This document shows positions 19,074-30,400 of a stretch of 64,000 bases of DNA, in pieces. Made by a program: the position numbers and the translations under genes. The stretch is from NCBI GenBank assembly GCA_910576545.1, contig CAJTKM010000012.1, positions 33,311 through 97,310 of the forward strand, written 5' to 3'. The notes under the pieces were generated by a model, which had not been told where the DNA came from, made no database searches, and worked only from the letters and a program-made list of their open reading frames with translations. The DNA comes from Lachnospiraceae bacterium. Lineage in GTDB: Bacteria > Bacillota > Clostridia > Lachnospirales > Anaerotignaceae. Position 1 is the first letter of the stretch; every line of letters begins with the position of its first letter.

Positions 19074-19200
19074 AAAAAACCTAATCTTTTTGACGTTTTC
19101 CTTAGTTCTATCTGTCCCGCAAAAACGCCGAAATTAAAGGATTTCTTTACTTTTTTATCTTTATTTATCTCTAGCTATCTTTGTTCATATTTTTCTGAAT

Positions 19201-19219
19201 GGTGGCAATTCGGTGGCAA
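19201..19219. promoter_or_regulatory. Probable integrase arm-type sites, left end
   Basis: Two GGTGGCAA motifs with an 11-bp period (19201-19208 and 19212-19219) match the pair at the right end (58694-58712). Tandem short repeats inside both ends of an element are typical binding sites for the N-terminal domain of tyrosine integrases. Confidence 0.65.
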
Positions 19220-19253
19220 ATCAGGCGGTAAAAAAGTGGTATTTTCCTGTTAA

Positions 19254-19277
19254 AAAGGGCGGATTTCTCCGCCCTTT
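19254..19277. terminator. Terminator at the end of the phage late operon
   Basis: AAAGGGCGG pairs with CCGCCCTTT around a 6-base loop, with T runs on both sides. It lies directly after the endolysin gene and would stop leftward phage transcription before the chromosome. Confidence 0.9.
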
Positions 19278-19278
19278 T

Positions 19279-19959
19279 TCATTTTGTAGAAATAACAGGT
19301 ATCCGCCCTTTGCTCCCAATCTCAATTCCCTCAGCCTGTGCCAAGTCCCTTGTCTTTATGTACGTTACGCCATCTTTGCGTATCATATCCGCTTTGAACT
19401 CTTTTCCATTGATAATGATTTTATCCCTTTCGACCACTTCCTTCTCCATCCTTTCCTTAAACTTCTCCCATGCGGCCGCATCTTCTACAAACGGTGCAGG
19501 GCAAATCTTACCAACTACGTCAAAATGCCGTATCACATTTTCAAGTGGAATACTGTACTTTCTCATTAAATGCTCGCACAGCTCCGCAGCGTTTTCCAGC
19601 GTCTTTTCCGAAAAGTTATATCTTCCGTCCCGCTTCGTATCGCAAAGCTCTATGGAAATGCTGTTGTTATTCGTGCATTTCCCGTACCATTTCCCGCCGC
19701 CGCTCTGGGCACAGGAAGGATATTTCCTGCCGCCCACAGACCATGCCACGCAGTCCTCTGGTACGCTCTGCACCACGCCGCCATCATCCACAAAGAAATG
19801 CGCCGAAGCCTCTACAATACGGCTCTGGAAATACCTTGCGTTTGCCGCCGCCGTGTCCCCGTCGTTGCCTGTGTAATGGATTACCAGATATTTCACATCG
19901 GACAGTTTCCGCTTCCCGCCGAAATTCCGCTTGTCCGCAAGCGCAACAGTCATTTTCAT
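19279..19959 (-). CDS. Phage endolysin, N-acetylmuramoyl-L-alanine amidase
   Basis: This 226-aa protein has an amidase_2 (T7 lysozyme-like) catalytic domain: YLVIHYTGNDGDTA gives the first zinc-ligand His, and VIRHFDVVGKICPAPF gives the second His and the Cys ligand. SISIELCDTKRDGRYNFSEKTLENAAELCEHLM is the usual core helix. The last 60 residues may form a small C-terminal cell-wall or oligomerisation module. The ATG overlaps the holin stop codon by four bases, and an AAGGGAGG site precedes it. Confidence 0.93.
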   Translation of the reverse strand: MKMTVALADKRNFGGKRKLSDVKYLVIHYTGNDGDTAAANARYFQSRIVEASAHFFVDDGGVVQSVPEDCVAWSVGGRKYPSCAQSGGGKWYGKCTNNNSISIELCDTKRDGRYNFSEKTLENAAELCEHLMRKYSIPLENVIRHFDVVGKICPAPFVEDAAAWEKFKERMEKEVVERDKIIINGKEFKADMIRKDGVTYIKTRDLAQAEGIEIGSKGRIPVISTK

Positions 19960-20363
19960 GCGTTTTCCTCCCTTATAGCGGCTTCTCCGCTGTTGGGCAA
20001 CAATCGCCCTTGACGGCTATGTGCCTTCACCAATTCCGCAGCCGCATTATTCTCTACCAGCATTTTGCGCATCTCCGTCAGAGCATCATCCACCCACTGG
20101 CTGAACGTATCAAACGAAACCGCCATTGCCACAGCCGGAAACCTCTGTACAAACAAATCGTACACCTGCCGCAGCTTCAGCTTGCCCGTGCCGCCGCCCA
20201 GTTCCTTCTCCGCATTCGTCACCGCCCACAACAGCCACGCCTTGACCTTCTCTGCCTGTGCCTTTGTCGGCAGTTTCAAAAAACGGTAAACCGCGTAAAT
20301 GATACACTCCAACACCGCCAGCAGTGCAACAATGACATACCAGTTTTCAATCAAAAACTTCAT
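19956..20363 (-). CDS. Phage holin, LL-H type
   Basis: This 135-aa protein has one strong N-terminal membrane segment (WYVIVALLAVLECIIYAVYRFL) followed by a charged cytoplasmic part (AQAEKVKAWLLWAVTNAEKELGGGTGKLKLRQVYDLFVQRFP). This combination matches the LL-H holin family. It would form membrane lesions that release the endolysin encoded immediately downstream (ATGA overlap). Confidence 0.85.
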   Translation of the reverse strand: MKFLIENWYVIVALLAVLECIIYAVYRFLKLPTKAQAEKVKAWLLWAVTNAEKELGGGTGKLKLRQVYDLFVQRFPAVAMAVSFDTFSQWVDDALTEMRKMLVENNAAAELVKAHSRQGRLLPNSGEAAIREENA

Positions 20364-20378
20364 TCCTCATTCCTCCTT

Positions 20379-20675
20379 CTATTCTATCCTGTCAATGCCA
20401 TACTGTACCGCGCATTCATGCTCAATCCTGCATCCTCTTGCCTCCTGCCAGCCTTTGACAAAATAAGCTATATCTGCCTTTGCTAAATCCTGAATACTTC
20501 TGGCTAAATATTCCAGAGGTTTTGCATCATTAGAAAAATCTGTGTAAAATGTTTCTATAACTTCTACTTCTTCCCCTATTTCAACTTTTGCCTTCTGAAT
20601 TGCTTTAGCACGTTCCAATAAAATCTGCTCATCGGTTTTCCCTCTCATCGGCTGAGAAATAAATAATTTTTTCAT
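20379..20675 (-). CDS. DUF4406-type protein (nucleoside 2-deoxyribosyltransferase-like fold)
   Basis: This 98-aa protein opens with KLFISQPMRGKTDEQILLERAKAI and contains YLARSIQDLAKADIAYFVKGWQEARGCRIEHECAVQYGI, the features of DUF4406, which shares the fold of nucleoside 2-deoxyribosyltransferases. Such genes are frequent in Firmicutes phages and may act on nucleotides, but no activity is established. The ATG at 20675 overlaps the upstream stop codon (ATGA). It lies oddly between lysis genes. Confidence 0.85.
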   Translation of the reverse strand: MKKLFISQPMRGKTDEQILLERAKAIQKAKVEIGEEVEVIETFYTDFSNDAKPLEYLARSIQDLAKADIAYFVKGWQEARGCRIEHECAVQYGIDRIE

Positions 20676-20962
20676 TCTCCATCCCTCCATTCATGTATCA
20701 GGCTCTGCCCACTACTGCCTGTCTGTTCCTCGTGTAATCTGACCTTTTCCGCCTCTTTTGTTTCAAAGAATGACTTTGCCAGATATCCCAGTATCGTCCC
20801 AATGATAACCTTTGTGATATCACTGGACAAATTTTCGGCAATCTGCTCCCTGCCCAGAAACGCCAGCAAATAGGACAGCTGCAAATCTAACAGCGCAATA
20901 AAAAGAATTGCTTTCACAGCCCGTTTCGTAAAGGTTTTCAGTTTCCTTTCCCTTCTTCCCAT
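20672..20962 (-). CDS. Small phage membrane protein, possible holin component
   Basis: This 96-aa protein has a basic N terminus and two hydrophobic stretches (AVKAILFIALLDLQLSYLLAFL and DITKVIIGTILGYLAKSFF), then a charged tail. The position in the lysis cassette suggests a holin or regulator of the holin, which is inference. The ATG at 20962 follows a GAGGAGG site. Confidence 0.65.
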   Translation of the reverse strand: MGRRERKLKTFTKRAVKAILFIALLDLQLSYLLAFLGREQIAENLSSDITKVIIGTILGYLAKSFFETKEAEKVRLHEEQTGSSGQSLIHEWRDGE

Positions 20963-20988
20963 ACTGCCGCCTCCTCGCAAAAAACTGT

Positions 20989-21270
20989 TTATTTCCCGTC
21001 CCAATCGTGCGCCGTTTGGTTTAAGTGCTTTTCCAGCTTCTCATATGCGTTTGTCACATTTCCGTTTGCGCCCAACTGTTTCAGCCCGTCCAGCGTTGCT
21101 AAAAGCCCATAACACATTACGCACTGTTCCCGTTTGATTGCCTCAATTTCCGCGTCCTGTTCTTTCTGCCGCTCCACCCACTTAAAAACCTTGTACAGCA
21201 AGGCCCCCAGCGTACCAAACGCCGCCAGCAATGCGGCAAGCTCCAAAATCGTGTCCGTGTCAACATACAT
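20989..21270 (-). CDS. Small phage membrane protein with coiled segment
   Basis: This 93-aa protein has one N-terminal membrane helix (ILELAALLAAFGTLGALLYKVF) and a charged helical part (WVERQKEQDAEIEAIKREQ). The architecture resembles XhlA- or holin-associated proteins at this location in many phages, but I cannot assign a family. It is the first gene after the terminator that follows the giant protein gene. Confidence 0.65.
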   Translation of the reverse strand: MYVDTDTILELAALLAAFGTLGALLYKVFKWVERQKEQDAEIEAIKREQCVMCYGLLATLDGLKQLGANGNVTNAYEKLEKHLNQTAHDWDGK

Positions 21271-21373
21271 ATCTGTCCCTCCCTTCTTTGTCCTTCATTA
21301 TATTTCGTGGAGAATATCTGCCGCTCTCAATATATCTGGAAAGGCGGCCATATTATCCCCTGCTTCTCATTAT

Positions 21374-21410
21374 AAAAAAGGGGAAGGTGTCCTGCACCCT
21401 CCCCCTTTTT
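21374..21410. terminator. Terminator between the giant protein gene and lysis genes
   Basis: A long stem of A/G-rich sequence paired with C/T-rich sequence around CCTG, with T runs at both ends, lies 15 bp after the stop codon of the giant gene. Confidence 0.8.
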
Positions 21411-21424
21411 GCCAGCCGAAATCC

Positions 21425-24400
21425 TCAGCCTTGTTCCAGCAGCTTCTCCGCCTTTCCGCCCAGCCTTAAATATTCTTTCCTTGCTTTCTCCGCTTTTTTA
21501 TAGTCGCCGCTTGCCTTAGCTTCATGGTAAGCCTTTTTCATACGGCTTTTCATAGAAGTTTTTCCGCCGTTTACCTTCTTTTTGCCCTGTGCCTCCAGCG
21601 CAGCCCACGCCTCGTTGTAGTCACTTATATCCCCGTAAAGATAAGCGTTTGCCATCATCTCATAATCCATTTCATCCGGCTCCAGTTCTTCTTCCCAGTA
21701 ATCGCCTTTGATTTCCTCAAAGCCTTCTTCCTCCTCCCCTTTGTAAATTTTGTTGTAAAGCGTTTTGACCCCCTTTTCTGCGTTCCCTCGGAAATATCCC
21801 TTTTCATGCAGCCTGTCTATAATATCCGTATATCTGTCAATATCTCCCTCATGGAACGCCTCCGCGCCTTCCTTCGCCAGCGGCTCCTCTTGTACTCTCT
21901 TTTTCTCGCCGCTTTCAATCGCATTGTCCAGTTTTTCGTTACTGATACCCTTGCCAACCATATAATTGTAAAGCCTTGTCGCCTCCTCCTTTTTCCCCGC
22001 AAGTTTCGCTTCAATCATGCCATCTATTGTCATTTGGAAATCTTTCTTTTCCGCTTTCTCCTCCTCGCTCCAAAAATCAGATGAAATTTCGTCAAAGGTT
22101 TCTACCGCTTCCTCGCCGTATTTCTTCTTTGTAATTTCGCGGATTACGCTTTCTATGTTGTCCTCCTTGTAGCCTTTTTCTCCCAGCGCGTCGCGCTGGT
22201 TCATGTAATCGCTGAAATCCTCCTTCCAGAACGCGTCAGCCGCAGCCTCCGCCTCTGCTTCCTTCCGCAGCCTGTCCTTCTCCCTGCTGTCCAGCTGGTT
22301 TTCCATCGTTTCCGCGCTGATTCCAGCTTTTATCATATCGTTATAAACCTTCGTCGCAAGCTCCTCGTTCCCGTCCAGCTTTGCCTCCAGCATACGCTTC
22401 ACATAGTCCGCTGTATTTCTCTCCGAACCGATAAAATATTTCAGCTTTTCATTTTCATATTGTATATCAGGCCCTAAAATATGATTGATAAAGCTGTCTT
22501 TTATCGCGAATATATCCCGCTTTGCGCTGTTGATTGGAATACCTGTCAGCTTTGAAATACTCCCCGCTGTTTCTAAGAGCATTGCTGAAAACGTATATCT
22601 GCTTTCCCCTTTCATAAATTTGTCCCATTCCTGAGCATTTTTCAGAATATCCGCCGCCCAGCTGAAATCTGTACGCTTCACGTCGTAGCCCTGCACAGCA
22701 GAAAGCAAATCCCGTAGAAAAGGAATATAATTCATAGGGTTAAAATTGTCATTCAGATTGGAGCCTAAAGCCGCCAGCAGCTTTTCTTTCGGTGTTTCTG
22801 CATCTTTGTAATCCCCCACCACAGCGCGCCGCCATTTTTCAAAGAAATCATCGTCCTCATCGTCCCGCACAGCGTCCACAAACCCCGCCAATATCGCAAC
22901 ACCAATCCCGTTTGCCGTAAGCGTCAGAAATGTACGCATCATTCGCTTTCCGTTTTCCGGTGTCCTCTCGGCGTAAAAATTCACAAGTGAATTGCGGAAC
23001 ATGTTATAAGTTTTCGTTGGCTCGCTCATAAAAGACGTTGCCATCTGGTTAAACATGCTCTTGCTCCTCATTAACTGGCTCCTGTGCAGTATGCTGTCCA
23101 CTACCTGTGTTTCGTCTATAATCTCAGTGAACCTCTCGCCAACGGCCCTGTAAAACCTGTCACTGTCCGGCGCAAGCTCCGGCTGTTTTTTCTTCGTTTC
23201 CAGTTCCACAGCCTTCCATATCCGGCCCCATGTAACTTTATCCGCTTTTCCCGCGCCCCACATGGTAAACTCCATAAATTTCTGGAAATAGCTCTGTCCA
23301 GCCATCATTTCCTCTATGCTCCGTCCAATGTTCATTTCATAATTGCCCCAATCCTTCCATCGGGCGATAGGCGCATATTGATATATCCGTTGAAAATCAT
23401 TCTTTCCCGCTCCAAACGCCGCAAACAGGTATTTCGGAGAAATCACGTCCGCAGCCCGCAAGTAAGATACAGGCTGTTGAATGATTACCCGCGCATTGGC
23501 CCCAACGCTCGCAATCTTCATATTCCGCAAAAACATCTTCGGCAATGCCGCCGTATCGTCCCCGTTCGCCGCTCCGTTTATCCTGTCCATAAGATTTGAA
23601 ATATAGTTAATCCCCTTCGGGCCCATTACCCGCGTAATGCTTTTTCTCATGCTCTGTATCTGCTGCACGCCTTCCCCGCTTGGCAGTATTTTATAATTCA
23701 AAAGTTTGTTTAAGTCGCTCAGAACAGGCACAAATGCGTTATAGCTTGTCATTTGGTCGATATGCTTCGCGTATACGCTGAAAATATCTTTCAAAATAAG
23801 AGGGTTTTTTGCTTCCCGTATAATATGCCTTGTAATCCCCATACGCGCCAGCGTCCGCTTTTTCTTGTCTGCGCCATATTCCGCGTTGATAAAGTCCTTG
23901 TCGCCCTCTATCGGGAAATAGTGCCGTTCCGTAAATTTCCGATACCCGTATAAGAGCATACTTGTTTCGTTTCCCCATCTGGCAACATCGCTGGAAAGAT
24001 ATTCCTGTATCGCCTCCGCAGCCTCCTTTTGCTCGGCAGTCAGTGTTTCCGTAATACGGGCAATCTCCGCCGCACTTGTCTGCACCGCCTCGTATTGCCG
24101 CGCAGCATCCTTGCCGCGCCGTTTCGCCGCCTTCTGCGCCGCTTCCCATGCCTTCCGCCGTTCGGCTTTTTTCTCTGGCGTTTCTTCCTGCTCCAGCGTT
24201 TCCTGCCATTCTTCCCTCATGATTTTTCGCCCGTATTTGTCCTGTTCAATGGTAAAACCGCCTGTATCTAAGTGGTTCTTCCCCTGTCTGCGCCGTGTCA
24301 GGCAGTAAAGGCTCATAATCTGCGGAATTGTCAGGTAAATTCGCACTTCCTTCCCGTCTGCGGTTTGTACGGTAAATTCCTTTGCCCCCGCCTTCCTCCA

Positions 24401-27400
24401 TCTCCGTATGGTTTTTTCGTCCGCAATCTCGGCCATTTTCGCACGCGCTTCCTCCACATGGTTTATTTTCTGGTTGAAACCCTCTCGGAAGCCTTTATAT
24501 ATCGTGTTATAAATCCCTGTCCCCATGCTTTTGAAAAAACTGGGCGCGTCCATCATGTCAAGATTAAAAAAGTCCGAAATCTGCCGTATGGTTCCCGCCT
24601 GCCTTGCGGCCTTGCGCTTCTCCGTTTCCTGTATGTAGCTTTCCGCAATGCTGGAAATGCTTGCGTTCCTTCCCATGCTGATAAAACGGTTCGCGTCCAT
24701 AATCGCCCGCTTCATGCTGTTTGTAATATCCCGTAAATCCCGCATTTCTGCCGCTGTCAGGTCTGCAAGCCTTACCTGATTTTTTCCAGTTTTGGGGAAC
24801 ATATCAATTAAATATTGCAGCATTTCCTCTATCTGCTCATCGTATTCAATGTAAAAATCAGCGTTCCCCTTCTCATCTGGCTCTAATTTCTTTATAGCCT
24901 CCTGCGCCCGTCTGAAATCTTCCTGTTTCAAAGTAATCTCATCGTCCGAAGTGTCCAGCTTCAGAAGAAATTCCTTTACCCCTGCAAGCATGTTTTCCGG
25001 CAAATGATAAGTGTCAGTTGGCGTATCAATCCATTTTAGTAAAGCCTTCACATTCTTCTCTACGCCCCGCCGCATCTTCCGGTATTCTTCCCGTTCCCTC
25101 TGCGCCGCCTGCCGCTCCTTCAGCCGTTCATAGCGTTCGTCCTGCCGCTCCATAGCCCGTCTATGGCTTTCCGCCTGCCGCTCCAGCTGTGCGTCCTTCT
25201 TCCTTCTCAGCTCCTCCAGCTTTTTCCCTTCGCGTATGAGTGCCGCAAGACGCTCCTCTTTCAGTTTTTCTTTCATCTCGGCTTTTGCCGCCGCTTTGTC
25301 CTCCCGCCGCGCCTCTCGGTAAGCCGCCGCCCAAAGTGCCTCCCATTCCTTCAATTCGCTTATTTTTTCGTCCCTCTCGCGTACATTCTCTTTTTCCGCC
25401 TCCAGTTCCCGCCTGAGCCTGGCAATTTCCTTTGCCGTTTTCCGTCCTTCGCCCATTAACCGTGCAAGCTCGGTCTTTTTCGCCTCCTCAAGTTTTTTCT
25501 CATACCTTTCCTTTATCTCCTCCCGTAAATAATGCCGTGCGGCTTTCGCCTTTGCCCGCTCCTTTTCCAGCTTTTTCTCGTATCTGTCCGCAAAAGTCGG
25601 CTTCTGCATCTGTATGTCAAAATACATATCCCATAATTCATAAGATGCCTCTAAAGCCGCCTCGTCCATATCCATAGCATAGGGATTTTCATATACTGGG
25701 TCCAGACTGTCAGCCACAGCGATTATATCCATAATCATATCTACTTCCGAACCTGTGAAATCCTCTTGGAATAGCTCAGGGTATCTCTCGGCAAGCTCCG
25801 CGTAGAGCGTATCTGCGGCAATGCCACCCTGTCTGCTCAGGCCAATCTTTCCAAAATTCCGCATCCGGGTTTCATTATATCCGCCGTAATAGTCAAATTC
25901 CTTAACCATATCTTCCGTAACCTTGATTTTCGTCTTTCTCAAGTCGTTCTTCAAATCTCGGTATTCCTCGCTTGCCTCTTTGTTAAGTACCCTGCTTTCG
26001 CTGATTACCTCATAAGCAAGTTTCTGTAATGCGCTCATTACCTTTTTTGCGTCCACCCTGTCCCCGTTCTGCGCAATATAGTCACAAAGCCCTGTAAAAC
26101 GCTCGGTAAATTCGTCAAGGCTGAAACCGCTGTCATACCGTTTCAGGAAATTTCGTCCGGCTTTTCTTGCGCTTTCAGGGTCGTGCAGCGCGTCCCTTGT
26201 AATCGTAAACTGCCGTTTCAGTGCGGCGTTTGCCTCCGCAAGCCGTTCGTTCTCCGCTAAAATGCGCTGATATTCTTCTTCACGGATAGAAAATTTTGCG
26301 TCCTGTACGCTGTTAATGGCTTTCAGCCTGCTTTCACTGTTTCCCGCTTCATATTCCGTTACAGAAAGGCCGTTTTCTTCCAACCGTTTACGCAGTTTTC
26401 CATCCGTTCCGGCAGGCAGCACTACCGTCAAAATTTCATCTAATCCGATAGCCCGCTTGGGCTTCGCTTCAAAATATTCCGTAGGCATTTCCGCCGCTGC
26501 CTTCAATGTTGAAAGAATGTCTTTTGCGGTTTTTTCGCTGATTTGATACGCATTTTTTGAAAATGCCTTCCTGATTGCAGAAGTAGTTTTCCGCCCCCTC
26601 GCCGCTTCTACAATCACGCTTCCTATGATGTCAGATTCATTAAAACTGTTATCGGAATGCGGCTTATTCTCCGCTTTCACCTCCGAAATGATTTCCTCAA
26701 TTTTTTTATCTATTCCATCTTTTATCGCTTCATATTCCGCCGAATCCACCCTTGATAAACGCCCTTTGTCTGTTTTTATTTCCGCAATGCTACTGTATTT
26801 TCTCGTTGCTACGCCTTGCAGGCCACTTGCAGTCAGGCCCCAAATTCCTTCCCCCTGCTCCTCCTGCGTTTCGCTCATCGCCTTTACCAAATTTTCCAGC
26901 GTATAGGCATAATGCAGCTGTTGAAAACTTCTCCTGTTTCCAGAGGAGGTAAAAGGGTCTTTCCCATTGTAGACCCCTGCTTTTCCCAGCAGCCCCTCCA
27001 GCTGTGAACGCACCCAATTTTCAACATCTTTTTGAGAGGCTTTTTCCCGCATCGCGTCAGCCGTCGCATAATAATCTATCTTTTCAGAGTTAGTATCGCC
27101 TTCTTCCTGATAATGCAGCGCGTTTCTTGCAAATTCCGCCGCCCGTTCCGGCTTCAGCCGTTCCAGCCTTTTTTCTATTTTCTCTGGGGTATTCATAAAA
27201 TTTGAACGTTCCAGCAATCCCTTCCTGATTGCGCCCTTTACCTCAAAAAGCTCTGCATCGTCCAAATCCTCCCATGCGTCCAGCGTTTCCTTCAACTGTT
27301 CAAGCCTCTCTGTCCCCATGCTGTCTATAAAATACTGCAAAGAATTATTTCCAAATGAATCAAAATTCTTTTTTTCCCATATGGGCGTTATATTTTCACC

Positions 27401-30400
27401 CTTTTCAGCCAAATATGCCGCCTGTACCGCATTATTCTGTGCCGCCTTTCTGCTGATATCCTCAAGGCTCATATTCGTTGAATCGTCAATCCCTAAAGAG
27501 GATAAAACGCTTCCTCTTTGAAAAACTCCTTCCGCAACGCTTTTAGACAATTCCTCAATACGGTCCTCAAACTGCCGCTTTGTCTTATTATCGACCTGAT
27601 AATCAACGCGTGGAACTGTCGGTGTCCATGCATCACCACCATATACGACGTTTCTTTTATCAGCCTCCGGAGCAATGCTGTCCTTTCCAAATATAACAGA
27701 AATTTCTCCGTATTTCTCGTGGCCCATGTTGTCTTTTACGATTGCGATTGAAGGCATGGGAAATCCCCCAATCTGCAAAGCAGATTCTAAATCCTCCGCT
27801 TTCAGATTATGGACAGCAATTAAATCCTTTGTTTCTTCAACCTGTTCTCTCATGGAAAATTTTACATCTTTCCCCAATTTTGTTTCCCTTCGCCCATGCC
27901 TGAATTTTTCCGCAACATCTCTCGGCAGAATATCAGAATATATCCCGTTGACTTTCTCCAGCAATTCCTCTATACTGATAGTAGAGCCTGATTTGAGGAG
28001 GGCGTTTCTGCCTGCATCCATGGCCGTGTTTACGGCAGGCTCTATTTTTTTTGCGTTTGCAGCGTAAAGCGTTCCAACGCGTTCCATCTCTATGTTTCCG
28101 TTTGCATATTCGTTGATTACGAAATATGCAGGGTACCCGCTTCCTTTTTCATCTTCTCCGTAGCCCATTAAGATATATGCGCTTTCCACACCCTCTCTGG
28201 GCTCAAGTTCATTTATCTTGACCGCGTTTTCCAGCATTTCCCCCAGTCCGGAAAGCATAATGCCTGTTTCCTGCCATTTTCTTTGCAGAGAATGTTCTAT
28301 CCCCTTTTTCGCAACCAGAATATCTTTCCTCGTATCCATATTACGGATAAATAATGCTGTATCTGTGTTTTTCGGGTGCTTCCTCCGCCTAGCGCTTTCC
28401 CTCGCAATCGCCAGAATATCCCGCTTCGTTTTTCCCTCCATTGCATGGCTGTCAAGCCTTGTCTTTTTCATGTCCGGTTTCGCGGTCAGGCTTTCATAGT
28501 TGATTTCTTTATTTTCCCGCAGCGAAAATTTCTCCCCTGTTGTTTCTACGAAAATTGTCTTTTCGTTTCCAATATCAGGGAATTTTTCTCTCCGCTCCTC
28601 CTCCGTTAAGTTTCTTCTTGCCTCCGTATCCCTCGCCTCAATCTCTCCCGCGGCGTTCCTGTAAGAATGATACGCATTTTCAGCCCCATAAGTTTTAGAC
28701 ATTTCTGTCAGAGAAGTTCCCCTGCTAAAGCCTTCAAAATTCTGTATCGCATGCTGTATTTCATGCAGGACAGACATTTTAGCAGGCTCCAACGTATATT
28801 CTGACTGCATCCCTTTGTCCAAAACAATTTCATTTCCCTCTGGATTGTAGTATGCTCTCCTTCCGTCTTGCATTTCTTCGTATCTAAAAGTCGCGTGCTG
28901 AAGATGAGGATAATTCTCAAATAACGCTTTATGCTGTATGTAGAATCCAAGCAGCTTTTTTTCCCTTCCTAATTCTGCCCCGTATATTTCATCCAGCATT
29001 GGAAAGTCTTTATTTTCAAAATCCGCCTCTTTCCACATTTTTTTGTATCTCTGGTAATCTTCATTGTTTGCAAAATTCGCGTCCCCCTCTGGAAAAAAGC
29101 GAAATCCGCTGTCGTCAATTTCAAATCGCCATTCCCCATCCGCTCCTCGAAACCAGCCTGTATCATGGAAAATTTCTTCCTTGCTTCGGCCTGCCGCTTC
29201 CATCTTTTCAGCTTTTTCCTTTGTTGTAATATTCGCGTTCCGCGCCCTTCTCCCCGCAAAACTGAAAGCAACCTCCTCTACCTCTGCCGTTTCCCCCTCC
29301 GGCAGATATGAGTGGTTTTCATTGGCTTCGCTTTCGGAAATCCGTGCCTCTGCTTTTCCTTCCTGCATCTCCCCGCTCCGCTTCATTTCCTCTGCAAAAA
29401 TCCTTTGTAGTTTCCGCGTGTTCTCAGCATTTTTATGTATATCGTCCGCAAATTCTGAAAATCTCTGGTCGTCCAAAAGTCCCTCCAGTGTTTCCAGCAA
29501 TTTGTCAATAAACTCTTTCAGCTTTTCCAAAATTCCCGGCTCGCTTTGCTCCATCTCCCGAAGCAATCCCCGCAGCCCTTCTTCGTCTGCCGCAATCCTC
29601 TGGAACGCATCCGCTGTCATTTCCTCCATAACTTCCCCGATTGTGTCAACATGCCCCTCATATCTCCTCTTGTACTGCGAAATATAGTCCTCCGTCGTCT
29701 TGCCCTCTAAAGCCGCCGCCATACGGAAAACCGCTTCCTGTGCCCGCGCGTATCCCTCGGAGTTCGTTTCCCTGATATAATGGAGCGATTCATGAGCCAG
29801 CGTCCCCGTAAAACTCTCAGCGTCCAGCGCAATCACTATCTGCCCCCTGCCCCTTCTGTATAATCCGTTTGCATTATTTTCCAAATGGTCTACAAGGATA
29901 ACTTCCGCTCCGCTTGTTTCTGCAATCAGCTTTGCAAATGCTTTCTGCGCCTCCGTCGCCGCCTCTGTTTCCAGAAAAACGCCCTTTGTCTGGCCCAGCT
30001 TCCCCGTCCCTTTCAATCTCGCGGAAATGTCCGCCGCTCTGTCCCTGCTTCCCGCCATATATGCCGCCGTCAGCAGCCCTCTGTCTGCGGCCGAAGTTTC
30101 CGCCGTTTGGCGTATCTCGCTTTCTGCAATTCCCGCCAGCCCTGCCGCGTAATAGGTTTGAAATGCCGGCAAAAAAGAAACATTTCCCCGCCGCTGTTCT
30201 TCTTCTGCCAAAAGCCGTTGTCCTTCCTCATAAAACCATCTCTCGCCGTATTCTGCTGAGGCCGTCGCTCTGTCTGCGTTCGTTCCTCTCCCCTGCTGAT
30301 TTGTTCCGCTTTCCGGTATGTTTGTACCGTTTTCCTGTTGATTTGCTCCGCTTTCTGGCAGGTTCGTACCGTTTTCGCCCTCTTGCGTGTTATTTTCAGC